Origin: Acidobacteriota bacterium
GTDB taxonomy: Bacteria; Acidobacteriota; Terriglobia; 20CM-2-55-15
NCBI GenBank assembly: GCA_003222755.1
Contig: QHXA01000002.1
Span: 2,574-15,773, forward strand
Length of the DNA stretch: 13,200 bases
Reading direction: 5' to 3'
Shown: positions 12,872 to 13,200 of the stretch, piece by piece
How the letters are laid out: each line of letters begins with the position of its first letter
How positions within the stretch are numbered: the first letter of the stretch is position 1
The notes under the pieces: generated by a model
Database searches by the model: none
Seen by the model: the letters and a program-made list of their open reading frames with translations, nothing else
Told to the model about the DNA's origin: nothing
Program-made: the position numbers and the translations under genes

Positions 12872-13044
12872 TTCTTTCGCACTTTACCGCGCTGCTTATC
12901 TTCGCGGTGATCGTGTCGACAGTCTTTGCGCTCATCACGAAGAACGCACCTCGCGAGCAATTCCGGTATGGGATTTTTGTGTTTCTCTCGTTCTTAGCTG
13001 TCGCTTTTGCGGTGGGTTGGATCATGTATCCGCTGCCGCTGTAG
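12868..13044 (+). CDS. Small two-helix membrane protein
   Basis: A 58-residue protein starting with GTG at 12868, which overlaps the TGA of the upstream gene (GTGA) and is preceded by GGGAGG at ideal distance. The product has two hydrophobic helices, about 3-23 and 32-52, with a short charged link (TKNAPREQFRYG). A longer frame reaches upstream to 12724, but that overlaps the preceding gene and lacks sense. The last residues are PLPL; the final Leu codon and TAG stop belong to the palindromic repeat at 13039-13074. No family is recognised. It probably partners the preceding membrane protein. Confidence 0.75.
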   Translation: MILSHFTALLIFAVIVSTVFALITKNAPREQFRYGIFVFLSFLAVAFAVGWIMYPLPL

Positions 13045-13074
13045 GGCGGTCCGCGAAGCGGACCGCCCCTACAG
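13039..13074. repeat. GC-rich palindrome at convergent gene ends (repeat family copy 3)
   Basis: CTGTAGGGCGGTCCGC (13039-13054) and GCGGACCGCCCCTACAG (13058-13074) are reverse complements apart from one unpaired C on the right, with a GAA loop. The plus-strand stop TAG (13042-13044) and the minus-strand stop TAG (13071-13069) each lie at the same internal position of their arm. This is the best-preserved copy of the family and may work as a two-way transcript end. Confidence 0.85.
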
Positions 13075-13200
13075 TTGGAGTTGTCCATCCTGAACCAAAA
13101 CGCGATCTCCAACGGTGACCGTCGCATTGTGGAGAAACTTCCAGTACACGCCACCCCCCCGATTGGCCCCGCCCATTTCTTCGTTGTCGCCGAGACTCAG
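13069..13200 (-). CDS. Unrecognised protein, C-terminal 43 residues only
   Basis: An open minus-strand frame runs from the window edge to TAG at 13071-13069. The visible residues include GDNEEMGGANRGGGVYWKF and then LHNATVTVGDRVLVQDGQLQL. The alternating hydrophobic pattern TVTVGDRVLVQDGQLQL looks like the end of a beta-rich domain, but I do not recognise the family. It converges on the 58-residue membrane gene and takes its last Leu codon and stop from the shared palindrome. That match of frame, stop and repeat position to pdxA and holB is the main support for it being real. Confidence 0.5.
   Translation of the reverse strand: MSLGDNEEMGGANRGGGVYWKFLHNATVTVGDRVLVQDGQLQL

Noticed and set aside
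1..13200. CRISPR array, tRNA or rRNA gene, complete transposase, phage genes
   Set aside because: Looked for on both strands; no regularly spaced direct repeats, no tRNA-like cloverleaf with T-loop sequence, and no transposase or phage protein in any frame.

Overview
The window reads as a stretch of core chromosome from a free-living Gram-negative-type bacterium, most likely an acidobacterium. This placement is an inference from the gene order, the divergent Hfq-like protein, the small membrane gene beside the DUF167 gene, and the short GC-rich palindromes at gene ends. No database search was possible. Gene density is very high, almost all genes are complete, and many neighbours overlap by 1 to 4 bases, which suggests translationally coupled operons. 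I see no tRNA, rRNA, CRISPR array, prophage or complete insertion sequence.

Layout. (1) Bases 1-748, minus: a family 2 glycosyltransferase of the WaaE/KdtX type, cut by the window edge, divergent from (2) a plus-strand envelope and isoprenoid block: truA, uppS, cdsA, dxr, rseP and a Fur-family regulator (785-6241). UppS makes the undecaprenyl carrier, CdsA makes CDP-diacylglycerol, Dxr feeds the MEP isoprenoid pathway that supplies UppS, and RseP is the site-2 protease of envelope stress signalling. (3) Converging on fur is a minus-strand block, in transcription order thiI, tmk, holB, hfq-like, pdxA (10457 down to 6249): tRNA thiolation, dTMP kinase, the DNA polymerase III delta' subunit, an RNA-binding Sm-like protein and vitamin B6 synthesis. 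(4) Divergent from thiI is a plus-strand block: ku, yggS, a DUF167 gene, a 144-residue membrane protein and a 58-residue membrane protein (10640-13044). (5) The last 132 bases hold the 3' end of an unrecognised minus-strand gene.

The most interesting material is non-coding structure placed at gene boundaries. A short GC-rich palindrome family with ends of the form YTGTAGSGGCGGT occurs at 6224-6253, 7638-7685 and 13039-13074. In four genes (pdxA, holB, the 58-residue gene and the 3'-partial gene) the last Leu codon and the TAG stop lie inside that repeat end. A different perfect 18-bp hairpin spans the uppS stop and the cdsA start (2357-2397). A long imperfect palindrome with a GGGGTCAGAC motif fills the thiI/ku divergent spacer (10472-10576). 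A perfect 11-3-11 dyad lies at the start of fur with an in-frame ATG in its centre (5820-5844). At the protein level, the Hfq-like protein has an N-terminal extension in place of the usual C-terminal tail, and RseP carries an insertion of about 30 residues in its second PDZ domain. I did not find a clear new enzymatic or defence system; the repeat-donated stop codons are the strongest candidate for something not yet described.
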